A stretch of 64,000 nt of DNA. Origin: Gemmatimonadales bacterium (lineage in GTDB: Bacteria > Krumholzibacteriota > Krumholzibacteriia > LZORAL124-64-63). Position numbers and translations under genes: made by a program. The stretch is taken from the NCBI GenBank assembly GCA_019038745.1, contig JAHOYV010000033.1, forward strand, positions 1 through 64,000. Direction: 5' to 3'. Shown here one piece after another: positions 18,263-27,681 of this stretch; position 1 is the first letter of the stretch; the number at the start of each line of letters is the position of its first letter. Under the pieces are notes generated by a model that was not told where the DNA came from, ran no database searches, and was given only the letters and a program-made list of their open reading frames with translations.

Positions 18263-19478
18263 GTGCAGAGCCGTCGGCGCGCAGGCCGGCTTCGGTGACT
18301 TCAAGCTCCAAAAGGACCTCTGCTACCTGACGCTGGACTTCGAGCCAGCTGTCCGGCCTGCCCCCTGCCAGGCTGATGCAGGTAAGGTCCGTTTCCACCA
18401 GCAAGCTTACAGATTCAGGACCCCGGGCGGCGATAAATGTCTCCACCGCGTCCTGCACCGGAGTCAGGATCCGGGACGGAGCGAGCACTTCCCAGCGGAA
18501 GCCGTGCCTACTGTCCAACCACTCGGTGATGATCCCGGTCGTATCAAGCCTTTCCAACAGGCGAGGAAGCAACTCCTCCTCCGTGTCGGGGGTTTCCCTC
18601 CAGACTCTCAACCGTGTTATATCATGGGCCATGGTCATAACCAGGGGGCGGTAACGGCTTCGACGTTCCAGGGTGGAAACTTTGCCACAGTGGGGCGAGT
18701 CGAGGACTTCGCCTATCGAGGAAACGGCGCCTATCCTCGTACCGGGGCCGGCCTCGAAGCTGGATCCAACCCGCAAGGGAACCTGGTGCTCGGCTGCATA
18801 TTCGACGGCTCGGATATGGACCACCCCGCAACCGGAGGAGGCGATCCCCCTCAACTCGTCCCAACTGAGTTGTTCATGTCGCCAGGAATCCGGGACGGCG
18901 GTAGGGTCGGCGCTCATAACGCCGGGCACGTCCTTGAGGATCTCGCATCGTTCAGCACCCAGGGCAGCGGCCAGGGCTACGGCTGTGGTATCGCTGCCGC
19001 CGCGGCCGAGAGTGGTGATCTCCTTATCCAGACTGACTCCCTGGAACCCCGCGACGATTACGGTCAAGCCCTCGGCCAGGGCATCCCGGACCCGGTCGCC
19101 GCGAACCTCGATGATCCTGGCATCGGTATGACTACCGTCGGTTATGATGCCGCATTGGCTACCCGTGAAGCTGATGGCCTGACAGCCCTCCGTGGCCAGG
19201 GCCATGGCCAGCAGGCTCATCGTAATCCGCTCTCCCACCGACAGAAGCATGTCCATTTCCCGGCGTGGGGGGTTGGGATTGGCCTGGTGGGCCAGTTCAG
19301 TCAATTCGTTGGTCGTTTCGCCCATGGCGCTGACCACGACGACAACCTGGTGCCCCTGTTTCCGGGCAAGGGCGATGTCTGTCGCCACGGTCTGAATCCG
19401 CTCGACGGAGGCCAGACTGGATCCGCCGTATTTGCGGACGAGTACCCGGGAGATGTTGCCGGCTTGACGATTAACCAA
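18189..19478 (-). CDS. lysC: Aspartate kinase
   Basis: Cytosolic enzyme of 429 aa that phosphorylates L-aspartate, the entry step to Lys, Thr, Met and diaminopimelate synthesis. The N-terminal [15 protein letters not shown] (substrate/nucleotide site), [20 protein letters not shown] and [15 protein letters not shown] are diagnostic. Two ACT-like regulatory repeats fill the C-terminus (about residues 275-425), suggesting feedback control. The start is TTG 19478, with AAGGA seven bases upstream on the minus strand; no other start fits the conserved beginning. The gene is convergent with the rhomboid gene and overlaps its 3' end. Confidence 0.9.
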   Translation of the reverse strand: MVNRQAGNISRVLVRKYGGSSLASVERIQTVATDIALARKQGHQVVVVVSAMGETTNELTELAHQANPNPPRREMDMLLSVGERITMSLLAMALATEGCQAISFTGSQCGIITDGSHTDARIIEVRGDRVRDALAEGLTVIVAGFQGVSLDKEITTLGRGGSDTTAVALAAALGAERCEILKDVPGVMSADPTAVPDSWRHEQLSWDELRGIASSGCGVVHIRAVEYAAEHQVPLRVGSSFEAGPGTRIGAVSSIGEVLDSPHCGKVSTLERRSRYRPLVMTMAHDITRLRVWRETPDTEEELLPRLLERLDTTGIITEWLDSRHGFRWEVLAPSRILTPVQDAVETFIAARGPESVSLLVETDLTCISLAGGRPDSWLEVQRQVAEVLLELEVTEAGLRADGSALRILVRGKVPAEIPSLLHKALLES

Positions 19479-19608
19479 GGGATAATCCTTCAGTTACGTC
19501 CGGATGTGGATCCGGGGTCACCTATCAATTCTCTTTCCTGTCAGGATAAATCAGGGACCGCTCCTGGACAAGGGCTCTCTCTCCCAAGAATCTTACCGGT
19601 GATGATTC

Positions 19609-20379
19609 ATGTTTAAATCCAAAGATGACAGCCATGTAGTGGCTACTCCCTCGAGAGACCCTGGTGCTCCGGGAACGAGAAATCAAGTGGGCCGGGGAGT
19701 TGCTCCGGGAGGGGATCCGGATCGCAGCTCCCGATTCCTGAGATTCGGCGCGGAGGCGTTGTCGGAGCTGGAGTTGCTGAGTTGGGTGCTGGGGCCTGGA
19801 GGTGTTATCAAGTCGGACGAGGCGGCAAGGCGGCTGCTGGAGCGTTACGGATCCCTGGCGAATCTGGCCAAGGCCAGACCGGGTGCTTTGAGGAAGGGAC
19901 TGGGGCTTGGACCGGTCCGGACGGGCCGTTTGCTGGCTGCTCTGGAACTGGGTTTGCGGGCTTCCACTCCGGTGGCCCGGACCGGAATCGTCGTCAACAG
20001 GCCTGAGGATCTGCACGAGCTGTTGTACCAGGAATTTCGCGGACTTGACAGGGAGCGGTTTGTGGCCCTTTATCTCGATACAAGGCATCGGCTCCAGGAA
20101 ATGGAGACGGTTTCCGTAGGGTCGCTCAACGCTTCCCTTGTGCATCCGCGCGAGGTGTTCAAGCAGGCTGTTATCGTATCGGCCGCAGCCTTGATCGTAG
20201 CGCATAATCACCCGTCGGGCTGTGCGCGGCCCAGTGGGGACGATCTGGACCTCACCTGTCGTCTGGATCGTTGTGGTGAACTCCTGGGGATTTCCCTGCT
20301 GGATCACCTCGTCGTCGGGGAACAGGAAATAATAAGTATAAGGGAATATGGCTGGCCGGTTTCCCGCGAAGGTTGCTGA
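19609..20379 (+). CDS. radC: RadC/JAB-family protein
   Basis: Protein of 256 aa with N-terminal helix-hairpin-helix-like region (GAEALSELELLSWVLGPGGV, ARPGALRKGLGLGPVRTGRL) and a C-terminal JAB/MPN metal-binding fold containing VAHNHPSGCARPSGDDLDLT, the HxHPSG...D motif of the RadC family. Despite the name, a direct role in DNA repair is doubtful and its biochemical activity is not established. It lies upstream of mreB, a common neighbourhood for radC. The ribosome site is weak, so the start is approximate. Confidence 0.85.
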   Translation: MFKSKDDSHVVATPSRDPGAPGTRNQVGRGVAPGGDPDRSSRFLRFGAEALSELELLSWVLGPGGVIKSDEAARRLLERYGSLANLAKARPGALRKGLGLGPVRTGRLLAALELGLRASTPVARTGIVVNRPEDLHELLYQEFRGLDRERFVALYLDTRHRLQEMETVSVGSLNASLVHPREVFKQAVIVSAAALIVAHNHPSGCARPSGDDLDLTCRLDRCGELLGISLLDHLVVGEQEIISIREYGWPVSREGC

Positions 20380-20408
20380 GGGCCGGTCTCGCCGAAAGGA
20401 TTCGGGAA

Positions 20409-21443
20409 ATGCTTAAGCGTTTGAAGGGCATGTTCACCAATGATATTGCCATCGACCTGGGTACGGCAAACACTCTCGTCTACATAAAGGGCAAGGGGAT
20501 TGTTCTGAACCAGCCTTCGGTTGTGGCCTTGGACAAGGCCTCGGGCAAGGTGTACGCAGTGGGTGCGGATGCCAAGGCCATGCTGGGCAAGACTCCTGAC
20601 CAGATCACGGCCATCCGTCCCATGAAGGATGGAGTCATCGCCGACTTCGAAGTTACCGAGTTCATGCTGCGGGAATTCATCAAGCTGGCCCAGAAGCGGA
20701 GACATTTCATCGCCCCACGTATCGTGGTGTGCGTCCCCTCGGGGATAACCGAAGTTGAGAAACGTGCGGTGCGTGACAGCGCCAAACACGCCGGCGCGCG
20801 GGAAGTATTCCTGGTGGCCGAGCCCATGGCTGCGGCCATTGGGGTCGGCCTGCCCGTGGACCAGCCCAGTGGCAACATGATTATCGATATCGGCGGGGGT
20901 ACCACCGAGATCGCCGTCATCGCTTTGAACGGTATTGTGTGCGACACCAGTATTCGGGTTGGTGGAGACGAGTTGGACGAGGCCATTGTAAGCTACATCA
21001 AAAAGAATCATAATCTGCTGATCGGTGACCAGACGGCTGAGAATATCAAAAAGACCATAGGATCGGCGCACAAGCTGGAGGACGAGCGGGAGATGGAGGT
21101 CAAGGGTCTTTATCAGGTCTCGGGAGTGCCCAAGACGTTGAAAATCTCCTCCATGGAGATTCGGGAAGCCCTGCAGGAGCCTATCCAGGCCATTTGCGAT
21201 GCTCTGATGCACTCCCTGGAGCAAACACCTCCGGAGTTGGCGGCGGACATCAAGGATCGCGGCATCGTTGTGACCGGTGGGGGCGCTCTGCTCAAAGGGT
21301 TGGCGGAACTGCTGCGGGAAAAAACAGATCTGCCCATCAACCTGATGGACGACCCTCTTTTCTGTGTGGTCCTGGGCACAGGCAAGATCCTGGACGACTT
21401 CGACCGTTATCGGCCAGTGATCATGAAGGGTGGCCGCACTTGA
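20409..21443 (+). CDS. mreB: Rod-shape-determining actin homologue MreB
   Basis: Bacterial actin of 344 aa that organises lateral-wall synthesis at the inner membrane. I use ATG 20409 (AAAGGA eight bases upstream) because MreB normally begins just before the first phosphate loop; the track's 20373 adds 12 residues overlapping radC. Phosphate-1 IDLGTANTLVY, phosphate-2 IDIGGGTTEIAVI and the adenosine motif VVTGGGALLKGL are intact. It is first in the mreB-mreC-mreD-mrdA-rodA order. Confidence 0.95.
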   Translation: MLKRLKGMFTNDIAIDLGTANTLVYIKGKGIVLNQPSVVALDKASGKVYAVGADAKAMLGKTPDQITAIRPMKDGVIADFEVTEFMLREFIKLAQKRRHFIAPRIVVCVPSGITEVEKRAVRDSAKHAGAREVFLVAEPMAAAIGVGLPVDQPSGNMIIDIGGGTTEIAVIALNGIVCDTSIRVGGDELDEAIVSYIKKNHNLLIGDQTAENIKKTIGSAHKLEDEREMEVKGLYQVSGVPKTLKISSMEIREALQEPIQAICDALMHSLEQTPPELAADIKDRGIVVTGGGALLKGLAELLREKTDLPINLMDDPLFCVVLGTGKILDDFDRYRPVIMKGGRT

Positions 21444-21504
21444 TCCTTTCTAGGACCTGTGTCGGTTCCAATATTTTGTCCGGTTTCCCCGGAGGGTCCA
21501 AATC

Positions 21505-22353
21505 ATGGGCCGATCGCTGAGTTTTTCTTCTCGTGCCGACGTTCTGGCTCTCGCAGTCTGCATCATGCTTGCCCTTGGCTTGCTCTCATTGCCGGAAGAT
21601 ACAAAGATCTTTGTGGCTGACAGGCTGGGGCTGGTCCTGACTTCCCCCTACTGGGAAGTAAAGAATTTTGGCCAGGACGTAATTCGGACCAAGGACGAGA
21701 ACGCTTGGCTCCAACAGCGGGTGGCCGAGTTGGAGTTGTTGTCCGCTGCGACCGAACGGATGCAACGGGATATGGGACGGATGGCCGGTCCGGCCCTGGA
21801 CGCGGGCTATGATGGAGAGCTGGTTCCCTGCCAGGTGATGGTTCGGCAGCGTGGTAGATTCGCTACCATGATCAAGATCCGTAGTCTGGTTCCGGTGGAG
21901 TGGCTCCCCTGGCAACCGGTGATCACGAACTCTGGGTACCTGGGTCGGCTCAGTTCGGTGATTAATGAACGGGAAGCCTGGGTTGAACTTCTTATTGCCC
22001 CGGATTTCGCCGTTGGAGTGGAAATCGAGCGGAGCGGTCTGTTGGGTGTCCTGAGGCCCCGGGCCAACCGTTTCGAGCTGGAGATGATCGGGCGGGACGA
22101 GGATGTGCGTCCCGGGGACAGGGTGATCACTTCGGGCATTGCGGAAATTCGGGATACCAAGAACGACCCGGAAGGTCACAGCCTCACTCCCCGGGGTTTT
22201 CCGGTGGGAACGGTTCTGGATGTGGATACTCCCGCGGAAAACATATTCAAGAGGATTTTAGTGGCACCGGCAGCAGCCTTCGATTTCAACCAGACCGTTT
22301 TCGTCGTCACACCCTTGACCGGGGTGAGGCGGACTGGAGAGAGCCGGCAATGA
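21505..22353 (+). CDS. mreC: Rod-shape-determining protein MreC
   Basis: Inner-membrane protein of 282 aa with a single N-terminal anchor (VLALAVCIMLALGLLSL), a periplasmic coiled-coil (DENAWLQQRVAELELLSAATE) and a beta-barrel region (ITNSGYLGRLSSVINEREAWVELL, GDRVITSGIAE, FPVGTVLDVD) typical of MreC. It activates the PBP2/RodA pair. The stop overlaps the mreD start by four bases. Confidence 0.93.
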   Translation: MGRSLSFSSRADVLALAVCIMLALGLLSLPEDTKIFVADRLGLVLTSPYWEVKNFGQDVIRTKDENAWLQQRVAELELLSAATERMQRDMGRMAGPALDAGYDGELVPCQVMVRQRGRFATMIKIRSLVPVEWLPWQPVITNSGYLGRLSSVINEREAWVELLIAPDFAVGVEIERSGLLGVLRPRANRFELEMIGRDEDVRPGDRVITSGIAEIRDTKNDPEGHSLTPRGFPVGTVLDVDTPAENIFKRILVAPAAAFDFNQTVFVVTPLTGVRRTGESRQ

Positions 22354-22841
22354 GGGCCTTCCTCCGCACAACCCTGATCTGGGCAGCCATTGCTTTCCTG
22401 GGCGATACGATTTTGGGTCCTGCCATTGCCATCAAGGGCATCGCTCCCGATTTTTCAGTGGTTGCGCTGGTTATTCTCGCTCTGGCCGCCGGACCCAGGC
22501 CGGCAACTGTCGGCGGTTTTCTTATTGGGCTGGTGCAGGACCTCTCCAGTCCCTCCTCGCTGGGCTTGCAGGCCTTCTGCAAGTGCACACTGGGTTATGG
22601 CTTGGGATCCTTGAGAGGGCGCCTGGTCTACGGCATGCCGGTCGTTGAGTTTTTTATGCTGGTCCTCGCTGTCCTTGCGCACGATCTGGTTTTTCTCCTG
22701 ATCCAGGCCCGGTTCGGCCCCGAATCCTTCCTGGGAACTTTCTTCCTGCGCTCGGCTCCCGTGGCCTTGTATACGGGAATTGTGGGCTTGCCTATTCTGC
22801 GACTGGTGGAGTTTTTGGGCATATTAAGGCCGGAGGATTGA
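22350..22841 (+). CDS. mreD: Rod-shape-determining protein MreD
   Basis: Small polytopic membrane protein of 163 aa (about five hydrophobic segments), with the conserved IAPDFSVVALVILALAAGPRPATVGGFLIGLVQDL region split here into PDFSVVALVIL and IGLVQDLSSPSSLG. Identification rests partly on position: ATGA overlap with mreC and two-base gap before mrdA. Confidence 0.88.
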   Translation: MRAFLRTTLIWAAIAFLGDTILGPAIAIKGIAPDFSVVALVILALAAGPRPATVGGFLIGLVQDLSSPSSLGLQAFCKCTLGYGLGSLRGRLVYGMPVVEFFMLVLAVLAHDLVFLLIQARFGPESFLGTFFLRSAPVALYTGIVGLPILRLVEFLGILRPED

Positions 22842-22842
22842 G

Positions 22843-24669
22843 TTGGATCTGGATCGTGACCTGCTCCTGCGGAACAGCATCTTCAAAGGGGTGGTAATCG
22901 CTCTCTTTCTTTTGCTGGCCGTGAATCTTTTCCGCATGATGGTGACCCGGCACGACTATTATCGGGACCAGGCCCTGGAGAACCGTCAGGTCCGTTTCAA
23001 GGTGCCCGCACCCCGGGGCAGGATCATGGATCGGCATGGTACCCTGCTGGCCGACAACATGTTCATAGCAGACATTACTCTGGGGCGATCTTCCCTCTCG
23101 AAGGCAGGTCCCGATTCCACGCTTGAACGTCTGATGCTGTGGTTTGGTCTGCCCCGCCAGGAAACCCTGGCTCGCTTGGCCCAGCAGTTGGACCGTACCC
23201 ACAATCGCCGCAGGCTGGTTCTGGTTCCGAACGCGGAGCCCGCCCAGATCGCAGCCGTGGAGGAGCGTGGGCGTCAGTTGCCGGGCGTCAGGGTGGAATC
23301 CCGTTCCCGACGGCGTTACATATACGGACTCTTGTTTGCCCACATGATCGGCCACGTGGGTGAAGTTACAGAGGCGGATCTGGATACGACTCGAAACCCC
23401 TTCGGCTATCGTCAGGGGGATATCATCGGCAAGCAGGGTGTGGAGGCGGCCTTCGAGTCCCACTTGCGTGGTGAGGGAGGGGTTAAGCTGGAGGAGGTCA
23501 ACGCCTCCGGACGTATTGTCGGGCGCCAGGCCGTATGGTTGAACCAGGTGAGTCCCGGCCAGGACGTGAAGTTGGCTATCTCACTTTCCCTGCAGGCGGC
23601 CATGGCCGAGATCATCGGCGATCAGATCGCTTGTGGGGTGGCCATTGCCACAAATACGGGGGAGGTTCTTGCTGCCTACTCCAATCCTTCATTTGATCCC
23701 GATCTGATGACCGTGAGATTCTCGTCCCAGGATTGGGACAAGCTGGTGAACGACCCGGCCAAACCGTTCTTCAACCGGGTTGTGCAGGCGACTTATCCTC
23801 CGGCCTCCATCTACAAGCCCATAACTTCCCTGGCCGGATTAATGGCAGGGGTAGTCGATACGAACACTTTCCTGGAACCGTGCAATGGTGGCTGGACTTT
23901 GGGGGACCGTTATTTCAAGTGCTGGAAACACTCAGGGCACGGCCCTATCGACCATGCCGGAGCCATGATCCAATCCTGTGATACGTTTTACTACCAGCTG
24001 GCGTTGATGCTGGATATCGATCAGTTGGCGGTCGCGGCCAGAGCATTCGGCCTGGGCCGCACGTGTTCCAGCATCTTTCCGGAGGAATCAGCCGGCAATG
24101 TTCCGGATTCCCAGTGGTACAATGATCGTTTTGGTGAGGGAAAGTGGACACGCGGGGTGATGCTGAACAACGCCATCGGGCAGGGGGAGTTGTTGGTTAC
24201 TCCGCTGCAAATGGCCCTGTTTACCGCACGAATCGCGACCGGCGGCCGGGTTCCCGACCCTGTTTTTGTTATTTCCCCCGGGACGGAGCCGGTAATTCCC
24301 GAACCGTTGCCTTTCGCGACGGAGCATATGGACTGGATTCGACATACCCTGCGCGATGTGGTTGCCGTCGGGACAGGAAAGGCTGGTGCTCTGGAGGGGA
24401 TACCGGTCGCCGGCAAGACGGGCACGGCCCAGAACCCGCACGGAGAGGATCACGCCTGGTTCGTGTGCTACGCTCCGGCTGATGAACCTGAGGTGGCCTT
24501 TGCCATCATCGTAGAGAACGCCGGGCACGGTGGGTCGGTGGCTGCTCCGCTGGCTTCGCGGTGGCTTGAACACTACTTCAGGGAAGGCGGGATGGTTGAC
24601 CGGAGGACCGGAGGGAATTCAACGTCACTCTCCCTCCAGGGAGATCAGGTCCTGGAGGCGAGGCCATGA
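22843..24669 (+). CDS. mrdA: Penicillin-binding protein 2, peptidoglycan transpeptidase
   Basis: Class B transpeptidase of 608 aa that cross-links lateral-wall peptidoglycan with RodA. An N-terminal membrane anchor (VVIALFLLLAVNLFRMM) is followed by the dimerisation domain (VPAPRGRIMDRHG). Catalytic motifs are intact: SxxK as PASIYKP with nucleophile Ser322, SxD as QSCDTFYY, and KTG as VAGKTGTAQN near residue 525. The start is TTG 22843, six bases after CGGAGG; no ATG or GTG is available before the conserved anchor. The stop overlaps the rodA start (ATGA). Confidence 0.94.
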   Translation: MDLDRDLLLRNSIFKGVVIALFLLLAVNLFRMMVTRHDYYRDQALENRQVRFKVPAPRGRIMDRHGTLLADNMFIADITLGRSSLSKAGPDSTLERLMLWFGLPRQETLARLAQQLDRTHNRRRLVLVPNAEPAQIAAVEERGRQLPGVRVESRSRRRYIYGLLFAHMIGHVGEVTEADLDTTRNPFGYRQGDIIGKQGVEAAFESHLRGEGGVKLEEVNASGRIVGRQAVWLNQVSPGQDVKLAISLSLQAAMAEIIGDQIACGVAIATNTGEVLAAYSNPSFDPDLMTVRFSSQDWDKLVNDPAKPFFNRVVQATYPPASIYKPITSLAGLMAGVVDTNTFLEPCNGGWTLGDRYFKCWKHSGHGPIDHAGAMIQSCDTFYYQLALMLDIDQLAVAARAFGLGRTCSSIFPEESAGNVPDSQWYNDRFGEGKWTRGVMLNNAIGQGELLVTPLQMALFTARIATGGRVPDPVFVISPGTEPVIPEPLPFATEHMDWIRHTLRDVVAVGTGKAGALEGIPVAGKTGTAQNPHGEDHAWFVCYAPADEPEVAFAIIVENAGHGGSVAAPLASRWLEHYFREGGMVDRRTGGNSTSLSLQGDQVLEARP

Positions 24670-25937
24670 GTTCGATGAGCTCAATCTTTCCCCTGGGGGA
24701 CCGTCGCATCCTGTGGGCCTGGGTTCTGCTGTGTCTTGGCAGTCTGGCTTTGCTGTGGTCGGTCACCGAGCCCATCAAAGGGCCTTACGAGCAAATTGAC
24801 TCCGTGGTGGCCAAGGGAGTGTTCTATCGCCAAGTGGTATGGATGCTGATCAGTTACATTGCTCTTTTTTCCGCCTCCCGGGTTACGTTGCGTTTTTTGG
24901 AGAATATGGCCGTTCCCCTGTTCATTATCTCGGTTCTGCTGTTGGTCTATATCTTGGCCACAGGGCCCCGGATCGGTGGAGCCCGCCGTTGGTTGGTACT
25001 GGGTCCCCTGCATTTTCAGGCCTCGGAGCTCGCCAAGGTGGCCTTCATTCTGTTAATGGCCCAGATTCTTGAGCGAGCCAAGGAAGGAGGGAGGGGCTTT
25101 TCGGTAACTTTGGGCACCTTCCTGTTGATGCTAGTGCCGCTGACCCTGGTTCTGCGTGAACCGGATCTGGGCACGAGCCTGGTTTTCCTGGCCCTCTGGG
25201 TGGGGATGATATTTTGGTTCGGAGTGCCTGGAATACTGCTCCTGGGGGCTGGTAGCGCGATGCTGAGCGCGGTATTCAGTTTTTATTCCGAATCGGTTAT
25301 TCATCAGGCCCTGCCATGGGCTGTGTATCTTCTGGTCCTGGTCGGAGCGCTTTTCCTGGCGAGGATGAGCATCTTGTCCAAGGTTGTTTTGCTACTGGTA
25401 AACCTTGCCACGGGAATCGGAATTCCTTTCTTTTGGGAAAAATTACAAAGGTACCAGCAGGAGCGTATTCTCACGTTCTTCGACCCTACCCGGGATGCGT
25501 TCGGCAGTGGATATCAAGCCATTCAATCCAAAGTGGCGATAGGTTCCGGGGGCTTGTTTGGATCACACTACCTGCAGGGCACACAGAAGGGTTTGGCTTT
25601 CTTGCCGGAACGGCACACCGACTTTATCTTTTCGGTGGCTGGAGAGGAACTGGGTCTCGTCGGGGTGTTTATTCTGCTTGGGCTCTACCTTGTGGTTATC
25701 CTCAGGGGGATCCACCACGGCACACATGCCCGGCGTTCCTTCGCCCGTTTTCTGGCCATCGGGGTCGTGACCTACTTCAGCTTCCACGTCGGGGTAAACG
25801 TGGCCATTACGACTGGTTTGTTGCCGGTTACCGGATTGCCTCTGCCGTTGATCAGCTACGGGGGTTCAAATTTGTTGATCAGCAGCATTCTGGTCGGCCT
25901 GCTTTTGAACGTGAGCTCCCGCACTTTCGATGATTGA
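24666..25937 (+). CDS. rodA: RodA, SEDS-family peptidoglycan glycosyltransferase
   Basis: Polytopic inner-membrane enzyme of 423 aa that polymerises glycan strands as partner of PBP2. Diagnostic SEDS stretches are RIGGARRWLVLGPLHFQASELAKV, REPDLGTSLVFL with the catalytic Asp region, QAIQSKVAIGSGGLFG, LPERHTDFIFSVAGEELG and TGLPLPLISYGGSN (here given in parts). The ATGA overlap with mrdA couples their translation. Confidence 0.93.
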   Translation: MSSMSSIFPLGDRRILWAWVLLCLGSLALLWSVTEPIKGPYEQIDSVVAKGVFYRQVVWMLISYIALFSASRVTLRFLENMAVPLFIISVLLLVYILATGPRIGGARRWLVLGPLHFQASELAKVAFILLMAQILERAKEGGRGFSVTLGTFLLMLVPLTLVLREPDLGTSLVFLALWVGMIFWFGVPGILLLGAGSAMLSAVFSFYSESVIHQALPWAVYLLVLVGALFLARMSILSKVVLLLVNLATGIGIPFFWEKLQRYQQERILTFFDPTRDAFGSGYQAIQSKVAIGSGGLFGSHYLQGTQKGLAFLPERHTDFIFSVAGEELGLVGVFILLGLYLVVILRGIHHGTHARRSFARFLAIGVVTYFSFHVGVNVAITTGLLPVTGLPLPLISYGGSNLLISSILVGLLLNVSSRTFDD

Positions 25938-25973
25938 TTCCGTTTCGACGGAGATTCAGACAAGGAGTAATCC

Positions 25974-26756
25974 ATGTACCCGGAACTTCTGGGTTTCATA
26001 AAAAGTTATGGTTTGATGCTGGCCACCAGCTTCGGCCTGGGCATGTGGCTCAGCGTGCGGCGAGGTCGGCCCTATGGACTCAAACCTGAAGTGATTCTCG
26101 ACCTTGTCTTCGGTGTGTTGGTCTCCAGTCTGGTGGGAGTGAGGTTGCTGTTCGTTTTGACGCATTTGTCGCAGTTCCACCCCTGGTACCACGCTTTCTA
26201 CATCTGGGACGGTGGTTTGACCCTGTACGGGGGAATCCTGCTGTCGATAATTGTAGTCTGGGTCATGACCCGTCGCCGGGGTATTCCCTTCCTTGTTATT
26301 GCCGATATTTTTTCACCGGGAGTAATTCTGGGCATAGGGATCACCCGCATAGGATGTTTCCTGGCCGGCTGTTGTTTCGGGCGACCGACCGGTTGTTCGT
26401 GTGCGGTAACTTTTCCTCAATATGCTCCCGCTTCAAAAATGTTCGGCGTCGTGCCGGTGCATCCTTCCCAACTCTACGCTTCGGCCGCCGGCTTTCTGAC
26501 CTTTGGCCTGCTCCTTCTGATGGAGAGATGGTCCCCCCTGCGCGGAGCCACCTTCGGAAGGTTTCTGGTTTTGTACGGAGTCTCCCGCTTCGTGGTTGAT
26601 TTTTCCCGCTATTACGAGCCGGAGCAGATTGTGATGTTGGGTTGGAGTAACAACCAATGGATCAGTTTGGGTTTTGTCACGATCGGATCCATGCTCCTGG
26701 TTCTGAGTGCCAAGGGTGTGCTGGGTGGGCCGTGGCGGGCGGAGGATAATGCATGA
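25974..26756 (+). CDS. lgt: Prolipoprotein diacylglyceryl transferase
   Basis: Inner-membrane enzyme of 260 aa that transfers diacylglycerol from phosphatidylglycerol to the lipobox cysteine of prolipoproteins. Seen: IWDGGLTLYGGIL (HGG-like region), GIGITRIGCFLAGCCFGRPT (GRIGCFxxGCCxG), and VHPSQLYAS, where the family usually has HPTQLYE, so the Glu is replaced by Ala. Length fits the family. Lgt next to the elongasome genes suggests a shared envelope-biogenesis unit. Confidence 0.92.
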   Translation: MYPELLGFIKSYGLMLATSFGLGMWLSVRRGRPYGLKPEVILDLVFGVLVSSLVGVRLLFVLTHLSQFHPWYHAFYIWDGGLTLYGGILLSIIVVWVMTRRRGIPFLVIADIFSPGVILGIGITRIGCFLAGCCFGRPTGCSCAVTFPQYAPASKMFGVVPVHPSQLYASAAGFLTFGLLLLMERWSPLRGATFGRFLVLYGVSRFVVDFSRYYEPEQIVMLGWSNNQWISLGFVTIGSMLLVLSAKGVLGGPWRAEDNA

Positions 26757-27631
26757 AGGACGTACTTGAGCTGGGTCCCTCAGGCTGGGTTCGCAACGAA
26801 ATTCCCTGGGAACCTGATGCGTCGTTTTTCGGTGTGCTGGGAAATCCCATCGAACATTCACTCTCTCCAGCGATGCACAACGCGGCTCTGGCCGAGAGGG
26901 AACTGGAGTCGGAATACCTGCCCATACGCCTGGATGCGGATCAAGTCGGAAGGTTGAAGGAGTTGCCGGCTTCTGCATTCTTGGCCGGCTTTAATGTGAC
27001 GTCTCCCTTGAAGGAGGTTGTGGCGGCAATCTGCGATGATTTGACCGACCAGGCCCGGGTCCTGGAAGCCGTCAACGCGGTCAAGGTTGAGAAGAATGGT
27101 TCCTGGAGAGGCCACAACACCGACAGCGGCGGAATATTGAGTGTGTTGACCGAGGCCTGGACCGAGACCGTCCCGCCCGTCAAGGCCACGGTTCTGGGCA
27201 CTGGTGGTTCGGCACGAGCTGCGGTTGATGCTTTGACGCGCTGGGGCGTTTCGACCGTCACCGTTCAGGCACATTCGGCCGGCGGCTTTGAGCGATTCGA
27301 GGAGTGGGTCCGAAAGCAGGAAAATTTTCAGAATGTTCTGGTGGAAACCCTGCCTGCCGAACCTCCAGAAGTGCCGTCCGAGCCCGCAGTGTGGGTCTGT
27401 TGTCTCCAGGGTGGTGTCGTTTCCCGGCCTTTTTTGCCGGATGCAGGGGGGGATGTTTCCTGTCTCCTGCTGGATTTGCGTTACGGCTCCCAGTTACCCT
27501 CCTCCACGGTTCCCCTGGGTTTTCAGTTCGCTGATGGATTGCCGGTTCTGCTTATGCAGGGAGTTTTGTCCTTTGCGTGGTGGTTCGGTCCACCGATTCC
27601 CATGCTTTCGATGCGGGCGGCCTTGGGCTAA
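26753..27631 (+). CDS. aroE: Shikimate dehydrogenase
   Basis: NADPH-dependent reductase of 292 aa in aromatic amino acid synthesis (3-dehydroshikimate to shikimate). Substrate-site signature VLGNPIEHSLSPAMHN, catalytic Lys in NVTSPLKE, the HNTDSGG motif, and the nucleotide loop LGTGGSARAAV are all present, as is the family-typical LLMQGVLSFAWW near the C-terminus. A 20-residue N-terminal extension precedes the conserved start. The ATGA junction with lgt indicates co-translation. Confidence 0.92.
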   Translation: MKDVLELGPSGWVRNEIPWEPDASFFGVLGNPIEHSLSPAMHNAALAERELESEYLPIRLDADQVGRLKELPASAFLAGFNVTSPLKEVVAAICDDLTDQARVLEAVNAVKVEKNGSWRGHNTDSGGILSVLTEAWTETVPPVKATVLGTGGSARAAVDALTRWGVSTVTVQAHSAGGFERFEEWVRKQENFQNVLVETLPAEPPEVPSEPAVWVCCLQGGVVSRPFLPDAGGDVSCLLLDLRYGSQLPSSTVPLGFQFADGLPVLLMQGVLSFAWWFGPPIPMLSMRAALG

Positions 27632-27681
27632 CAGGGTCGAATCGTGCTTCCTCTTCCCGCCTCCCGGTAGGGAATTTTCAG

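Noticed and set aside
17814-19616. 600-aa plus-strand ORF
   Set aside because: It runs antisense to the convincing aspartate kinase and has no recognisable motif; long antisense frames arise easily at this base composition.
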